A stretch of 49,094 nt of DNA from Candidatus Obscuribacterales bacterium (GCA_019752635.1 JAIELX010000085.1:1-49094); one strand, 5' to 3'. Shown: positions 24,919 to 34,572, numbered from the stretch's first letter. Notes: a model not told the origin generated them from the sequence alone. Numbers and translations: made by a program.

Positions 24919-25647
24919 ATGCCTGATCACCACTACGTCAATTCTAAGCTTGCGGAAATCTACGATCTGGATAGCGGATGGTGCATTGATCGAGATTTCT
25001 ATCTGTCGCTTGCTGGACCACAACGTCAAACAATTCTGGATCTTGGATGTGGTACAGGACTGCTCTGCAACGCATATGCGGCTAAGAATCATGACGTCAC
25101 TGGTGTTGACCCGTCGCCTGCCATGCTGGAAGTTGCACGCCGAAAACCTCACGGAAATCAAATCGAATGGGTTCAGTCATCCGCGCAGACCTACCAGTCG
25201 GATAAGCTTTTCGACCTCATCATAATGACCGGACACGCATTCCAGGTGCTGCTTGAAGATGATGACGTTCTCAAAACGTTCTCAACAATGCGGAAGCATT
25301 TGAACCGAAATGGCTCCGCCGCGTTTGAGTCACGCAACCCCGTAGTCGATTGGAAACGAGAATGGGACTACGATATGGTGCTTGAGTTACCGGCAAGCAC
25401 TGTTTACGAATCAAGGCGTTTCCTCACGATGGAAGGTGACCGGATGACCTTCGAACTTCGTTATCAGTTTCCCGATGAGACATTGGTTTCAACAAGCGAG
25501 CTTCGGTTTTTGTCCCGAAAAGATATTGAGGAGCACTTAACTGCATCCGGTCTGTGTGTCGAGAAAGTCATGGGAGGCTGGGATGGCACACAGTTTGATG
25601 AAAGATCATCGCCAGAGATGATCTTCATTGTGCGTGCTGCACAATAG
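24919..25647 (+). CDS. SAM-dependent class I methyltransferase
   Basis: A 242-aa methyltransferase. Motif I is ILDLGCGTGLLCNAYA (about 39-54) and motif II ends in the acidic VTGVDPSPAMLEVAR. The central core is followed by a beta domain (about 150-235) as in small-molecule methyltransferases of the Methyltransf_25 type. GAGGAA stands about 10 bp before ATG 24919. It lies in an operon with the flavin oxidoreductase; joint action on one metabolite is possible but unproven. Confidence 0.9.
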   Translation: MPDHHYVNSKLAEIYDLDSGWCIDRDFYLSLAGPQRQTILDLGCGTGLLCNAYAAKNHDVTGVDPSPAMLEVARRKPHGNQIEWVQSSAQTYQSDKLFDLIIMTGHAFQVLLEDDDVLKTFSTMRKHLNRNGSAAFESRNPVVDWKREWDYDMVLELPASTVYESRRFLTMEGDRMTFELRYQFPDETLVSTSELRFLSRKDIEEHLTASGLCVEKVMGGWDGTQFDERSSPEMIFIVRAAQ

Positions 25648-25846
25648 CTGGCCACGGCACCCTGGTTCACAAAGGGTTGCAGCTACAATGATCGCATCTT
25701 GGTGCCCGCTGGAAGCGGCGATCCCGGGATCAGCTGCAGGCCAATCCCGTGGCGCATTGTTTTTGCAATTACATTGATCGCGCTCTCGGAGCGAGATGCA
25801 AGCCCGCGCCCCCAGAGCTTGCGCAGCTTCGCCGAGCGTTCGACTG

Positions 25847-28000
25847 TCAGTGATTCTCTACCGGCAGTGGCACTGGAGCCAAGCCATCATGAAACTTCAT
25901 TTCATAGGCAGCCAAAAGGTAGTCCGCTGTAATTGTTATGTTGGGGGCGATTACAAAGTTACCCGATTGATCAATGAGCCCCCATTTCTTTCCGTCAATA
26001 GTTGCTGCAGCAAGTCCTTCCGAGTAGTCCGCACATTCCAGAAACTTTGGCGGAACAACCATAGTGCCGTGCTGGTCGATGATACCCAACATGCTTGAAT
26101 TCCGCCCAAGTGCGGCGTCGCCAACTATACCCGCGTTGCTTTCCGTTTTTACAAATGCACGGTTGTCGAAAAACCGGCTGGCAAACTTGAACTGCGGTGC
26201 GATAACTTGGCCCCCGTTGCGGGCTATATAACCCCAGCAACCGTCAACTCGGACCGCCGCCCGCGAGGAGTAAAAAGAGCTTGCCATCTCAAACTTTGGC
26301 GCAATCGCAAATTTACCGGAGGTATCGACAAAACCATCTTTGCCCTGTGCACTAGCAACGGCCAGTCCCTCATGAAACGATTCGATCTTATCGTAGGAGG
26401 GTGCAGCAATAACCTTGCCTGTTTTGTCGATGATTCCCCACTTGCTACGGACTCGAACTGGTGCAACGTTGTCGGAAAACACTCCGCATTCATCGTATCG
26501 TGGCTTGATCACCCACTGTCCCTTTTGATCAATATAACCCGTCGAATCCGGTGCGCGAACTAACAGTTCCCCGTTGGCTATCTCTTCCAGACGGGTCCCG
26601 TTTTTGCATATTACCTGCCCTTTTGCATTTATAATGCAGGGCTCGCCTTTCACGACTACGCAGGCAAACCCGCTGGCAGCATGGGGGGACGCCTGCTCGA
26701 ACCGGGCTGGAATAGCTAACTTCCCTTCCTTATCGACATATCCCCACTTGCCCTTAAGCTGCACAGCTGCCAGACCACTCGAGAAGGAAAGGCAATCATC
26801 GTACTTTGGTTCGATGATCAAATTGCCGTCGGCATCAATAAAGCCGTACCTACCGGACTTACAGACCAATGCCAACCCATCGGAAAAGTCACCGGCTCTG
26901 TCGTACTCGGGATTGATTGCCAATTGCCCTTTGTCGATGAACCCGTACTTGTCTCCCCGATTGATCAGTGCAAGACCATTGTGATAGTCGCCCGGACGAT
27001 CGGCACCACAGCGAATAGTTGTGGTGCCTTTTGAATTGATGAATTCCCACGAGTCATCGCGACGCACTGCCGCCAATCCTTCGAAGAAATCGCCCGCGTC
27101 CTGAAAGACCGGTGCTATTTCGAAGTTACCGGACTGATCTATGAATCCCAATTTACCATCCACTTCGGCTGCAGCCAATCCTTCGCGAAAGCCATGAGCC
27201 TTGTTGAACTTGAGAGGGCAAACAATTTTTCCAGTAGTATCAATGAAACCAATTTTCCCTGATCGTTCCACTCTTGCCAGACCTTGCGAAAAAGCAGATG
27301 TAGAGTCGTACTCCGGCCGAACCACGAACTTGCCGGATGTGTCGATAAATCCATGAAGACCTTGCAAGCTTGCCGGTGCTAATCCATCGACAAAGTGTCC
27401 GGTCAAGTTGCACGGAAGTGTCGACAACACGTTTCCAGATTTGTCGATTCGGCGCCAAGTACCCGTTGCCTGAGCCGCTGCCAAGCCAGACGTAAACGCC
27501 CCGACCTTGGAGAACTTCGGCCGAATAGCCAAGGCTCCGGTTTTGTCGACGAATCCCCATTCATTATGCATCTGCACTGCAGCCAACCCCTCTGAGAACT
27601 GCTGTGCATCTTGAAACTTAGCGGCTATAACATCATTGCCGGAGGTGTCGATGAATCCGTAATGGTCTCCGTGTCTTACTTGCGCGAAGCCCTCGCTGAA
27701 TATACACGCGCCATCAAAAGAGGCCTTGATGCGTACCTTTCCTTGCCTATCGATGTAACCGTACTTGTATAAAACTTCGCTCGCGGGCTCGGGACCGGAA
27801 TTCATTGCATAAAGACCAGCAATCGCAGCTCCCAAGAGAATCAACGCTGCAACTTGAAGCCCCAATTGCATTCGTCTAACCGATGCAGGAGTTGACGGCT
27901 TGGACACGGAGGCGTCCTGAACCAATTTCGAAACCGTTCTTCCTTGTTCGGGTTCTGAGGAAATCCCGCTGTCAGAATCGAGCTCGTTCTTCTCGTTCAT
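25847..28000 (-). CDS. WG-repeat membrane protein
   Basis: A 717-aa protein with a short cytoplasmic tail (1-45), one transmembrane helix (46-66) and about 18 WG repeats of ~35 residues (core GFIDxxGxxVIxPxF, then FSEGLAAV). These form a beta-propeller or solenoid-like surface outside the membrane and are thought to bind ligands or proteins. Repeats at about residues 480 and 330 are degenerate. Its ATG overlaps the TGA of the upstream gene (ATGA, 27997-28000), so translation of the two is coupled and they probably work together at the membrane. Confidence 0.9.
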   Translation of the reverse strand: MNEKNELDSDSGISSEPEQGRTVSKLVQDASVSKPSTPASVRRMQLGLQVAALILLGAAIAGLYAMNSGPEPASEVLYKYGYIDRQGKVRIKASFDGACIFSEGFAQVRHGDHYGFIDTSGNDVIAAKFQDAQQFSEGLAAVQMHNEWGFVDKTGALAIRPKFSKVGAFTSGLAAAQATGTWRRIDKSGNVLSTLPCNLTGHFVDGLAPASLQGLHGFIDTSGKFVVRPEYDSTSAFSQGLARVERSGKIGFIDTTGKIVCPLKFNKAHGFREGLAAAEVDGKLGFIDQSGNFEIAPVFQDAGDFFEGLAAVRRDDSWEFINSKGTTTIRCGADRPGDYHNGLALINRGDKYGFIDKGQLAINPEYDRAGDFSDGLALVCKSGRYGFIDADGNLIIEPKYDDCLSFSSGLAAVQLKGKWGYVDKEGKLAIPARFEQASPHAASGFACVVVKGEPCIINAKGQVICKNGTRLEEIANGELLVRAPDSTGYIDQKGQWVIKPRYDECGVFSDNVAPVRVRSKWGIIDKTGKVIAAPSYDKIESFHEGLAVASAQGKDGFVDTSGKFAIAPKFEMASSFYSSRAAVRVDGCWGYIARNGGQVIAPQFKFASRFFDNRAFVKTESNAGIVGDAALGRNSSMLGIIDQHGTMVVPPKFLECADYSEGLAAATIDGKKWGLIDQSGNFVIAPNITITADYLLAAYEMKFHDGLAPVPLPVENH

Positions 28001-28773
28001 GCGCTCAGCCTAGGCAAATCTTCCTGGTTAGGAGTTGCCGATTCGATGATTGGGCTCACCGGCCAACTAAACCCCCAAAGAACGCAACCATAGCCAGCCG
28101 TTCTATTCTGCAAGGATTCCAAATCTGCGGTCATCTGCAGTAGTCGGGCAGAGATTCTAACTGCCCGGGGTTCCGTCGGCGAGAAATTCCGCAACGAGTT
28201 CAGGAGCTGCAATCCACTGCGCAGCTCCATGGGTGTAGCTGGACATTGAACGGCTTCAACTGCTTGGAACGCCCCAATGAAGTAGAAATTGGCTTCATCC
28301 ACTTTGTCCATTGCCAGGTGCACCACACCCAAATCATGCATCACTCGGGCCACCTCAAACTGGTAACCTTGCCGAAGCATCTCTTGTGCCTCTTCCTGGT
28401 ACTCCTCGCGGAACACCGACCTCTCGGTCCTCAGCGGAAGGCAGTCACGCAATGTAGAAAGGCTCAGCTGCAATACTTTCTCTGCTTGCCTCAACAGGTT
28501 TTGTTTGTAGAGAATGAGACCAATTCGTTTGAGTATGAAGGCAGTCACCGCGATTTTAGTAGGATAGGAGAAATGGCGGTTGCTGTAGAGGTATTCAGAG
28601 CCGCTACGAAGCATACAGAAATTGCGCAATTGATCGTACTTCTCGGAACGGGCTAAGCGCACACCCTGGTGATTTGTATAAAGCTCGTCCTTGTGTACGA
28701 AGAACAAAAACGCGCCTATCAACAGCACAATACAGGAGAAAACCAGCAGCATGCCCGTCAAAAATAAATCCAT
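27997..28773 (-). CDS. Membrane-anchored TPR-like protein
   Basis: A 258-aa protein with an N-terminal transmembrane helix (about 4-27) followed by FVHKDEL and a mainly helical cytoplasmic or exterior domain (40-258) resembling tetratricopeptide pairs (RQAEKVLQLSLSTLRDCLP; VARVMHDLGVVHLAMDKVDE). Its stop overlaps the start of the WG-repeat gene by 4 bp. An assembly or adaptor partner of the WG protein is the natural inference. The C-terminus ends in a Pro-rich segment. Confidence 0.75.
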   Translation of the reverse strand: MDLFLTGMLLVFSCIVLLIGAFLFFVHKDELYTNHQGVRLARSEKYDQLRNFCMLRSGSEYLYSNRHFSYPTKIAVTAFILKRIGLILYKQNLLRQAEKVLQLSLSTLRDCLPLRTERSVFREEYQEEAQEMLRQGYQFEVARVMHDLGVVHLAMDKVDEANFYFIGAFQAVEAVQCPATPMELRSGLQLLNSLRNFSPTEPRAVRISARLLQMTADLESLQNRTAGYGCVLWGFSWPVSPIIESATPNQEDLPRLSA

Positions 28774-28922
28774 GGTTTAATCGTCCAACCATTCAAGAAG
28801 CGTTGTTCAAGTATTGTAGCGTACTCGATTTTGTCCGAAATGGACCGATTTAGGGACGGATCATATTGAAAGCAGCCTGCTGCTATTTTATAGTTATTCT
28901 GCTCCTTTCTTGGAGAGACCTT

Positions 28923-29147
28923 ATGAATAGTGACTTTCGCGGAGAAAGGAAAGAAGATGACGGGGCTAAATACTTCCGCTGGTACCGCTTGAAGGATTGC
29001 TTCCAGTGTCGCGAAACCACAAAACAACTCTTGCACGGTTACGACGAAACAGGCAAGCTGTGGAAGGGTCACGTTTGCGAATGCCAGGGTTATCTGTGCA
29101 CAGGCTGTGGACGACTGGAAGATAAAGAGAAGGAATGCTGTCGCTAG
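28923..29147 (+). CDS. Small cysteine-rich protein
   Basis: A 74-aa protein with eight Cys: CFQC (26-29), CEC (52-54), CTGC (59-62) and a terminal CC (72-73). The pattern suggests one or two bound zinc ions or an iron-sulfur site. Start ATG 28923 is preceded by GGAGAG at ideal spacing; the frame extends upstream to 28866 but without a ribosome site. No transmembrane helix with this start. It is divergent from the WG/TPR operon. Function unknown. Confidence 0.6.
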   Translation: MNSDFRGERKEDDGAKYFRWYRLKDCFQCRETTKQLLHGYDETGKLWKGHVCECQGYLCTGCGRLEDKEKECCR

Positions 29148-29306
29148 CACGACGCGCTGCGAGTCTGTGTCGATTTCGTTGCCATAGTCCGGCAATTATG
29201 ACGTGTGTCGACTCCGCGAGATGTGATGGACAAAGCCCCATACCCCGACCAGACCAACTAGTGTTATATTGCAATGATGAGCAGTTACTCGTTGCGATGG
29301 TAAACC

Positions 29307-30137
29307 TTGTTCAAACGCAAACTAGCTACCTATGCAGCCAGCCACACAACGCGGTTAAAGGGCGTCGCGCTAGCATTGGCTCTAAAGCATGGAAAGGTAA
29401 TACTTGCCGATCTCGTTCATGCCATAAGGACAAAGAGAAGCGCACAGATCATGATCGCACTGCTGGTTTTTTGCGTGCTGTTCTGGAAACTTCCGGCGGT
29501 GAGCTTCGCACTCTACCCGTTCAAGCTCTTCGTTACCATGGTCCATGAATCTGCGCACGCTCTTGCTGCCTTAGTGACTGGAGGAAGCGTATCCTCCATT
29601 TCCATTGCGCCGGACGAGTCCGGTCTCACGTACAGCTCTGGCGGATTTCGACCGCTGGTTGCCAGCGCCGGTTACACGGGCACATCTCTGTTCGGCGGAT
29701 TGATGATCTGGCTTGGCCGAAAACCAGAAGCTGCGCGAGCAGTGCTGTTCATGCTCGGAGGGACTCTGTTAGCTCTGACAATTCTCTTTGGCAGAGGTGA
29801 GGCTTTCTCGGTAATTTCTATGGCCCTAATATCGCTAGGCATTCTCCTGGTTGCAAAAAAGGCAAGCATTCAACTGACGCACCTCTTCCTAATGATGCTT
29901 GCGGTTATCTGCACCATAGAAGCAGTGATCGATTTTCAAATTTTGCTGCGAGTAGCTGTAATTCCAGACGCGGCCACTGACGCCCGCACTATGGCAATGA
30001 TTACGCACGTACCAAGAACTATTTGGACATTGTTCTTTGGATTCTTTTCGATGACCGTTCTATTCCTGTCTTTCTGGATTTCATATCGACCGGCAGCATC
30101 GAGCAAAGAGACTAAGTTGAAAGCACAACTGAAATAA
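29307..30137 (+). CDS. M50B-like membrane metalloprotease
   Basis: A 276-aa polytopic membrane protein of the M50-like (Peptidase_M50B) type. The zinc-binding motif is HESAH (80-84) in a hydrophobic helix (FVTMVHESAHALAALVTGG), followed by a short beta segment with SGLTYSSGG and about five more membrane helices. The 276-aa form assumes the TTG start at 29307; ATG 29451 would give 228 aa and still keep the motif, which is closer to the family's compact N-terminus. Neither has a good ribosome site. The substrate is unknown; regulated intramembrane cleavage is the general role of M50 enzymes. Confidence 0.75.
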   Translation: MFKRKLATYAASHTTRLKGVALALALKHGKVILADLVHAIRTKRSAQIMIALLVFCVLFWKLPAVSFALYPFKLFVTMVHESAHALAALVTGGSVSSISIAPDESGLTYSSGGFRPLVASAGYTGTSLFGGLMIWLGRKPEAARAVLFMLGGTLLALTILFGRGEAFSVISMALISLGILLVAKKASIQLTHLFLMMLAVICTIEAVIDFQILLRVAVIPDAATDARTMAMITHVPRTIWTLFFGFFSMTVLFLSFWISYRPAASSKETKLKAQLK

Positions 30138-30173
30138 GTTTCAATATTTCGATCGCACTTTATCCGCACTCGT

Positions 30174-30593
30174 CTAAGTTACTCCGGGCGCCAGGATCAT
30201 TTGCCAGGAAACGCCATATCTGTCAGCGATCCAGCAGAATTTGCCGACAGAGGAATGATTGTCGAGAGGCATGATGACCTTCCCATTCTCCGAGAGAGTC
30301 TTGTAAAGCCCGTCAATCTCCTGGTCGGAATCGCAGTGGACAAAAATCGAAACCGCCGGCGTGAATCCAAATTCGTGTTTTACAGGCGTATCAAAAGTTA
30401 GAAATTCCTGACCATTTAAAGAGAACAAGGCCTTCTGCACCTTGCCTGCCTTTCCCGGACCGGCTGTTCCGTAGTGCTGGATTGCCACAATCTTCGAGTC
30501 CTTGAACAACGAAACATACAGGTTCATAGCTTCTTCAGCCTGACCGTCGAACATGAGACACGTGGATACCTTTTGGCGTAAAACTGTTGGCAC
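30174..30593 (-). CDS. PhnB-like VOC-fold protein
   Basis: A 139-aa member of the PhnB/3-dmu-9_3-mt group of vicinal-oxygen-chelate-fold proteins. Typical features: STCLMFDGQAEEAMNLYVSLF near the N-terminus and the C-terminal GKFCWIADRYGVSWQM. The start is set at GTG 30593, because GGGAGGA lies 7 bp upstream and the protein then begins PTVLRQKVSTC like its family; the ATG at 30626 would place that ribosome site inside the gene. The biochemical activity of this family is mostly undefined. The SMI1/KNR4 gene at 30630 lies just upstream on the same strand. Confidence 0.85.
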   Translation of the reverse strand: MPTVLRQKVSTCLMFDGQAEEAMNLYVSLFKDSKIVAIQHYGTAGPGKAGKVQKALFSLNGQEFLTFDTPVKHEFGFTPAVSIFVHCDSDQEIDGLYKTLSENGKVIMPLDNHSSVGKFCWIADRYGVSWQMILAPGVT

Positions 30594-30629
30594 TGAAAAA
30601 ATCCTCCCTAGTGAAGTATCAAACAATGA

Positions 30630-31160
30630 TCATTTCGAGTTGTGCGGATTCAGAGAATTGCTGGCGCCGGACACTATGGACTGGACGAACTCTTCAAAGG
30701 ATGGTGCCACGACCTCTACCTGTCTAATACGCTCTCGGCAAAGGATGTCTTCGTGGTCGAGTCGTACCACGGCAACTTGCGCAGAGGATCTCTTCTTCAA
30801 ATCGAAGCAGATTGGATCGTAGGAACCGTCCGCGCCCAGCGCAAATTGCAAGTAACCATTTGCGGTGCAAACTTTGTACATTATCTTATCTTTGGTTACT
30901 TCTTCTAGAAGACCACTATATCCATTCCCTGGAGGATTGGCTAACAATCTCAGGCTTCCGATGTTCGCCCGACTCCACCTGTAATTGAGCAGCAGCTCTT
31001 CAAAAAATTTCGGAAACTTTCCGGGCAACTTCCCATAGATTTCCAGCAGCGCAGAAGGATCGGTCACTACGTGAGTAACTAACTCGCTCGCGTCTTCACC
31101 ATCAGGCGCGGAAAACTTTTGCGTGAAGTCTCGAAGTAGTTGCAACGAATCTTTCACCAT
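30630..31160 (-). CDS. SMI1/KNR4 (SUKH-like) family protein
   Basis: A 176-aa protein with the SMI1/KNR4-like fold. Evidence is the stretch NYRWSRANIGSLRLLANPP, a core strand YLQFALGADGSYDPICFDL, VVRLDHEDILCRERI, and a C-terminal helix SFEEFVQSI. Start ATG 31160 follows AAGGAG; the open frame to 31283 is not supported. SUKH proteins often act as immunity proteins to nuclease toxins, but many occur singly, and no toxin is adjacent here. The PhnB-like gene follows after 36 bp. Confidence 0.75.
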   Translation of the reverse strand: MVKDSLQLLRDFTQKFSAPDGEDASELVTHVVTDPSALLEIYGKLPGKFPKFFEELLLNYRWSRANIGSLRLLANPPGNGYSGLLEEVTKDKIMYKVCTANGYLQFALGADGSYDPICFDLKKRSSAQVAVVRLDHEDILCRERIRQVEVVAPSFEEFVQSIVSGASNSLNPHNSK

Positions 31161-31824
31161 TCTCTGGCTCCTTGGTAGATGGGTTCGGAACATTGTCTCA
31201 TGGGCGTTCCTTCTTGAACGAACAAGCATGGCTCGTCCATACCGAAGAGGAAGCGCCCGCCGTGAGCACTGAGTTGATGGCAAAGTCTATAATGCGAGGA
31301 ACTCCGTTCCCAAATGCAAGCACTACGCTCGCTTGACTCCGGCCAGCACCATTTTGATCGTTTCAATGGTTCTCACATAAGCTTCGAGCAATTTTTCGGG
31401 CGAGCCGAAGCGAACACCGCAAGAATTTACCACGCCCCGGCAGGCTGAACTGGCCATACTGGTCACGAAGAAGACGAACCCGCGTGGCCTAGCGACATTC
31501 ACATGATGACTGAGACACTGGCGCCATAAGTCGGGAGGCTGAGATGTGCGAATCGCAGTCGATATAGGGACTCACTCTGAGATTTCGGTAAAGTATCCGG
31601 AGGCTTACTTTCGGGGCGGATCGTACAAATCCAGGTTTTCTATCGTTTCCCGAGCCGGGCAGCATCGGCTTTATTCATTTCAATTTTACCCCGGATGACG
31701 GTGTGGATCGCGCATTAGCAACAGCAACCATAAGTCTGACTTCATGGAATGTCACTGGTGAGGGCACGACGCACACCCCGGGTATAAGGCTGTAAGTGGT
31801 GGGTTCCTGACAGGCTACCGGGAC
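31161..31824. other. 664-bp stretch without a confident gene
   Basis: No plus-strand gene is supported. On the minus strand 31323-31502 could encode 59 residues with natural-looking ending SPEKLLEAYVRTIETIKMVL, starting at GTG 31502 without a ribosome site; it may be a small gene or the tail of a decayed one. No clear promoter, terminator or RNA was recognised elsewhere. Confidence 0.35.
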
Positions 31825-32931
31825 ATGAGACCAATAAGTCCGCTCTTTTTCATCGTCTCTATAGCGCTCATGGTTGCCGCCTGCACCTTCAGCGCCGCGA
31901 ACGCTTCGGATGAGAAATCTGAAGAACCACAAACGGGAGACGCAGCGAAGGAGACTTCCAATAAGGCTCCAGCCCCATTCAGTCTGCATGCCACGACCAA
32001 AGACCGAAAGAGTTCAAAAGGAAGAGCGTTCAAAGAATTCGGCCGCTCCCTGATGTATCCGATCTCCGGGCATACTCGCGAAAACAAGAAACAAGAAGCA
32101 TCCGTGGTGGAGACAGGAACACTCAAAGGTTCCGCAGCAGCGCAACCGCTTGCTGAGTTCGACCTGGAACTGCTTGTCGACGAATCGAAGTCGATGCTGC
32201 GTCGTGACTGCCCCGGGGAAACTTCAAGATGGGAGTGGTGCGGCGAAGAACTTTCAGAGTTGTCTCGTCAACTTTCGCCATATGTTCAACATGGTCTCAC
32301 ACTAACCACGTTTTCGTCAGACTACGAAATCTTCAAGAATGCTACGCCCGAAGACGTAGTTGAGCGCTTCGACAAGCGCCCGTCTTCCGATAGCACACGA
32401 CTGTCCATGCCGCTAAACAATCGCATAAAATCGTTCTTTGAAACGAGGAAGTCGAACTCCAAGCCACTCCTCATCGTAGTGATTACGGACGGAGTGCCGC
32501 ACCCGCAGCCAGAGCCGGACCTCGTCATCGACAGCCTCATTGCAGCAAGCAAGCGGGTGAACGATGACAAACAACTGACTATCGCTTTTCTTCAAATCGG
32601 CCAGGAGAGCCAGGAAGGCAAACTGTTCGTCAAAGAGATCGATGACGACCTCGTAAATCGCGGCGCCAGTTATGACATTGTGAAATCGATTCCTTTCGAA
32701 AAGTTAGAACGCGTTGGGCTGGTAAATGCGCTGGTATCTCTGGTCCGAAGTTTCGCGAGCGAACCAGCAAAAGAGGAGCCGGCGAAAGCCGAACAGACCG
32801 GTGGTGAGACATTTAAGGGTTGGTTTACCAAGAGCGCTCCGGCTAATAGCGAGCCAGCTAAGACCGAGGTCAAAAAGGACGAAGCGGACAAAAGCAGCAG
32901 CACTACTAACGGTGCCACTACTCGCAAATAG
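31825..32931 (+). CDS. von Willebrand factor A domain lipoprotein
   Basis: A 368-aa exported protein. The N-terminus is a signal with lipobox VAAC, so Cys20 is the likely lipidated residue. A charged linker (25-110) leads to a vWA domain (about 113-310) with an intact MIDAS metal site: DESKS (119-123) and the later ITDG aspartate, with a Thr-containing DSTRLS loop. The last 55 residues are Lys/Glu/Ala-rich. vWA domains bind protein ligands via a divalent metal. It stands alone, convergent with the epimerase gene. The partner is unknown. Confidence 0.85.
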   Translation: MRPISPLFFIVSIALMVAACTFSAANASDEKSEEPQTGDAAKETSNKAPAPFSLHATTKDRKSSKGRAFKEFGRSLMYPISGHTRENKKQEASVVETGTLKGSAAAQPLAEFDLELLVDESKSMLRRDCPGETSRWEWCGEELSELSRQLSPYVQHGLTLTTFSSDYEIFKNATPEDVVERFDKRPSSDSTRLSMPLNNRIKSFFETRKSNSKPLLIVVITDGVPHPQPEPDLVIDSLIAASKRVNDDKQLTIAFLQIGQESQEGKLFVKEIDDDLVNRGASYDIVKSIPFEKLERVGLVNALVSLVRSFASEPAKEEPAKAEQTGGETFKGWFTKSAPANSEPAKTEVKKDEADKSSSTTNGATTRK

Positions 32932-32973
32932 CCCGGGAGCGCTGGCATTCCCCATTGCCTCGCAATACGTTAG

Positions 32974-32992
32974 GGTCGCGCCATGCGCGACC
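32974..32992. terminator. GC-rich hairpin between convergent genes
   Basis: GGTCGCGC (32974-32981) pairs with GCGCGACC (32985-32992) around CAT. It lies in the 134-bp gap between the converging vWA and epimerase genes. No T-run follows, so factor-independent termination is uncertain. Confidence 0.35.
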
Positions 32993-33065
32993 GCGATAGC
33001 AACGGGATCATTGCCGAATTTGCCGACCGGTCACGCATAGCGTGCCCCTACCAACACTAAAAGTC

Positions 33066-34088
33066 CTATTTCAGCCCCTCGCCGGGGAGCGGAGCCCTGC
33101 CCGGTTCACGGTCATGTTTCGGTTTACTCAGCAACTTCGCTTCTTTCGCTTCCGATAGTCCTGCAACTCGGGGCAAGGACGGGTCTCGCGTATTGTCCCA
33201 GGCCAGCGTGTCGACGATCGTCGAGGAAATCGGCCGGCACGTCAAACCGGCTTCCACCGCCTTAGCGCGACTCAGCCTCATCACGCCAGCGAAACTGGCC
33301 TTTGAGACAGGTATCCAGAAGGGCAGCTCAGTCCAAGGCTCCACTCCAGCCTTATACAACGTGGCATCCTCCACACGCACTAACTGTGGCTCGTTTCCGA
33401 CCTTTGTCTCGCACGCATCAAGAAATCCGCCCATCGTCAGTCTTTCGTTTGGACCAGTCGCAATGTAGACCCCGCGAACTTGAGCGTCTATGAGACTCAG
33501 CACCCAAGATGCTAAATCACGAACATCAATGAACTGAATCAAACGATCAAGCCGAGCAGGCACAACAATCTTTCCGCCACGGGCAAAACGCGCAGGCCAA
33601 TAGGTGAACCGATCGGTCGGATCGTAAGGACCCGCCAATAATCCCGGACGAATGATAAGAGAATTCTCCGGCATCAATTGCGTGACAACTTTTTCGCAGT
33701 CGGCTTTGAGACTTCCGTAGTCACCTTCTTCTCCCGGACGAGTGTATCTGATCGGATCTTCTTCGCAGATTCCGATTTTGGAGAAGTCACCGTAAACCGA
33801 AATTGTTGAAATAAAAACGTAAACGCCAACAGCCGCAGCAAGGCCACTCACCGAATAACGAACTGTTTCCGGGTGATATCCGCATGTGTCTATCACTGCA
33901 TCGAATGTTCGACCGGCAAGAATACTTAGATCAACTTCGCGATCGGCAATCAGTCTTTCGACATTCGCTTGCTCAGCAAGATCATGCGTGCCGCGATTGA
34001 TCGTAGTAACCTGATGCCCGGCTGCCACCGCCTGAGAAACGAGATGGCGCCCAAGAAAAACTGTCCCGCCGATTACCAGTAATCGCAT
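33066..34088 (-). CDS. NAD-dependent epimerase/dehydratase (SDR)
   Basis: A 340-aa extended short-chain dehydrogenase. The Rossmann motif is GGTVFLGRH (about 7-15), the catalytic Ser/Tyr region reads STISVYGDFS, followed by the YGSLKADCE segment that gives the YxxxK (Tyr, Lys). RPGLLAGPYDPTDRF is a typical extended-SDR stretch. Start ATG 34088 begins the Rossmann fold directly; the longer frame to 34244 adds a membrane-like stretch that overlaps the neighbouring gene. Likely substrate is a nucleotide sugar or similar, but it is not determinable. It lies 100 bp after the exported protein gene at 34189 on the same strand. Confidence 0.85.
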   Translation of the reverse strand: MRLLVIGGTVFLGRHLVSQAVAAGHQVTTINRGTHDLAEQANVERLIADREVDLSILAGRTFDAVIDTCGYHPETVRYSVSGLAAAVGVYVFISTISVYGDFSKIGICEEDPIRYTRPGEEGDYGSLKADCEKVVTQLMPENSLIIRPGLLAGPYDPTDRFTYWPARFARGGKIVVPARLDRLIQFIDVRDLASWVLSLIDAQVRGVYIATGPNERLTMGGFLDACETKVGNEPQLVRVEDATLYKAGVEPWTELPFWIPVSKASFAGVMRLSRAKAVEAGLTCRPISSTIVDTLAWDNTRDPSLPRVAGLSEAKEAKLLSKPKHDREPGRAPLPGEGLK

Positions 34089-34188
34089 CTCATCCCACCA
34101 GATGGACCAAGTCAGCGCCAAAATAAAGATTAAAGATACCACATTCGGGATACTCGTCAAAAGCATTCTTGAGAACCGAAAGCCTCGT

Positions 34189-34572
34189 CTACTTGGCGCC
34201 GCCTTGAGTGCGAGGAGCCGGGTAAAACTCGGCATCATTTTCATCGAGAGGTTCGATTGCTTCCGGCTGTATCACTGGCTCGTCGTCGCAAACATTTATT
34301 GACATAGCGCTTGTCGCAGAATAAGGCAGACCGCCCGAAGGCAGCGCATAACCACCGAAGTTTGTAGTTGAGGAATTTCCAGAAGGAAGATTGTTTACTG
34401 AAGCCGGAGCCATCAACCCGTACCTGGCAGCAGGAAGTGAAGCTATTCTCGAATACACCGGATTCGCTGCGGGACCGTCTGACCAGGCTTGGGCTTCAGC
34501 AGCCGGAGCGACGCTTAACAAGCAAGCCAGAAGCACGATTCTTTTGAGTAGCGATTTCGCAGGAATGTTCAT
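34189..34572 (-). CDS. Small exported protein
   Basis: A 127-aa protein with a clear signal peptide (1-28, ending AEAQA) and a low-complexity body rich in Ser, Pro, Asn and Ala; the C-terminus is acidic then basic. GAGGCGG stands just before ATG 34572. There is one Cys (CDDEP, near residue 95). No domain recognised. It precedes the epimerase gene on the same strand. Confidence 0.6.
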   Translation of the reverse strand: MNIPAKSLLKRIVLLACLLSVAPAAEAQAWSDGPAANPVYSRIASLPAARYGLMAPASVNNLPSGNSSTTNFGGYALPSGGLPYSATSAMSINVCDDEPVIQPEAIEPLDENDAEFYPAPRTQGGAK

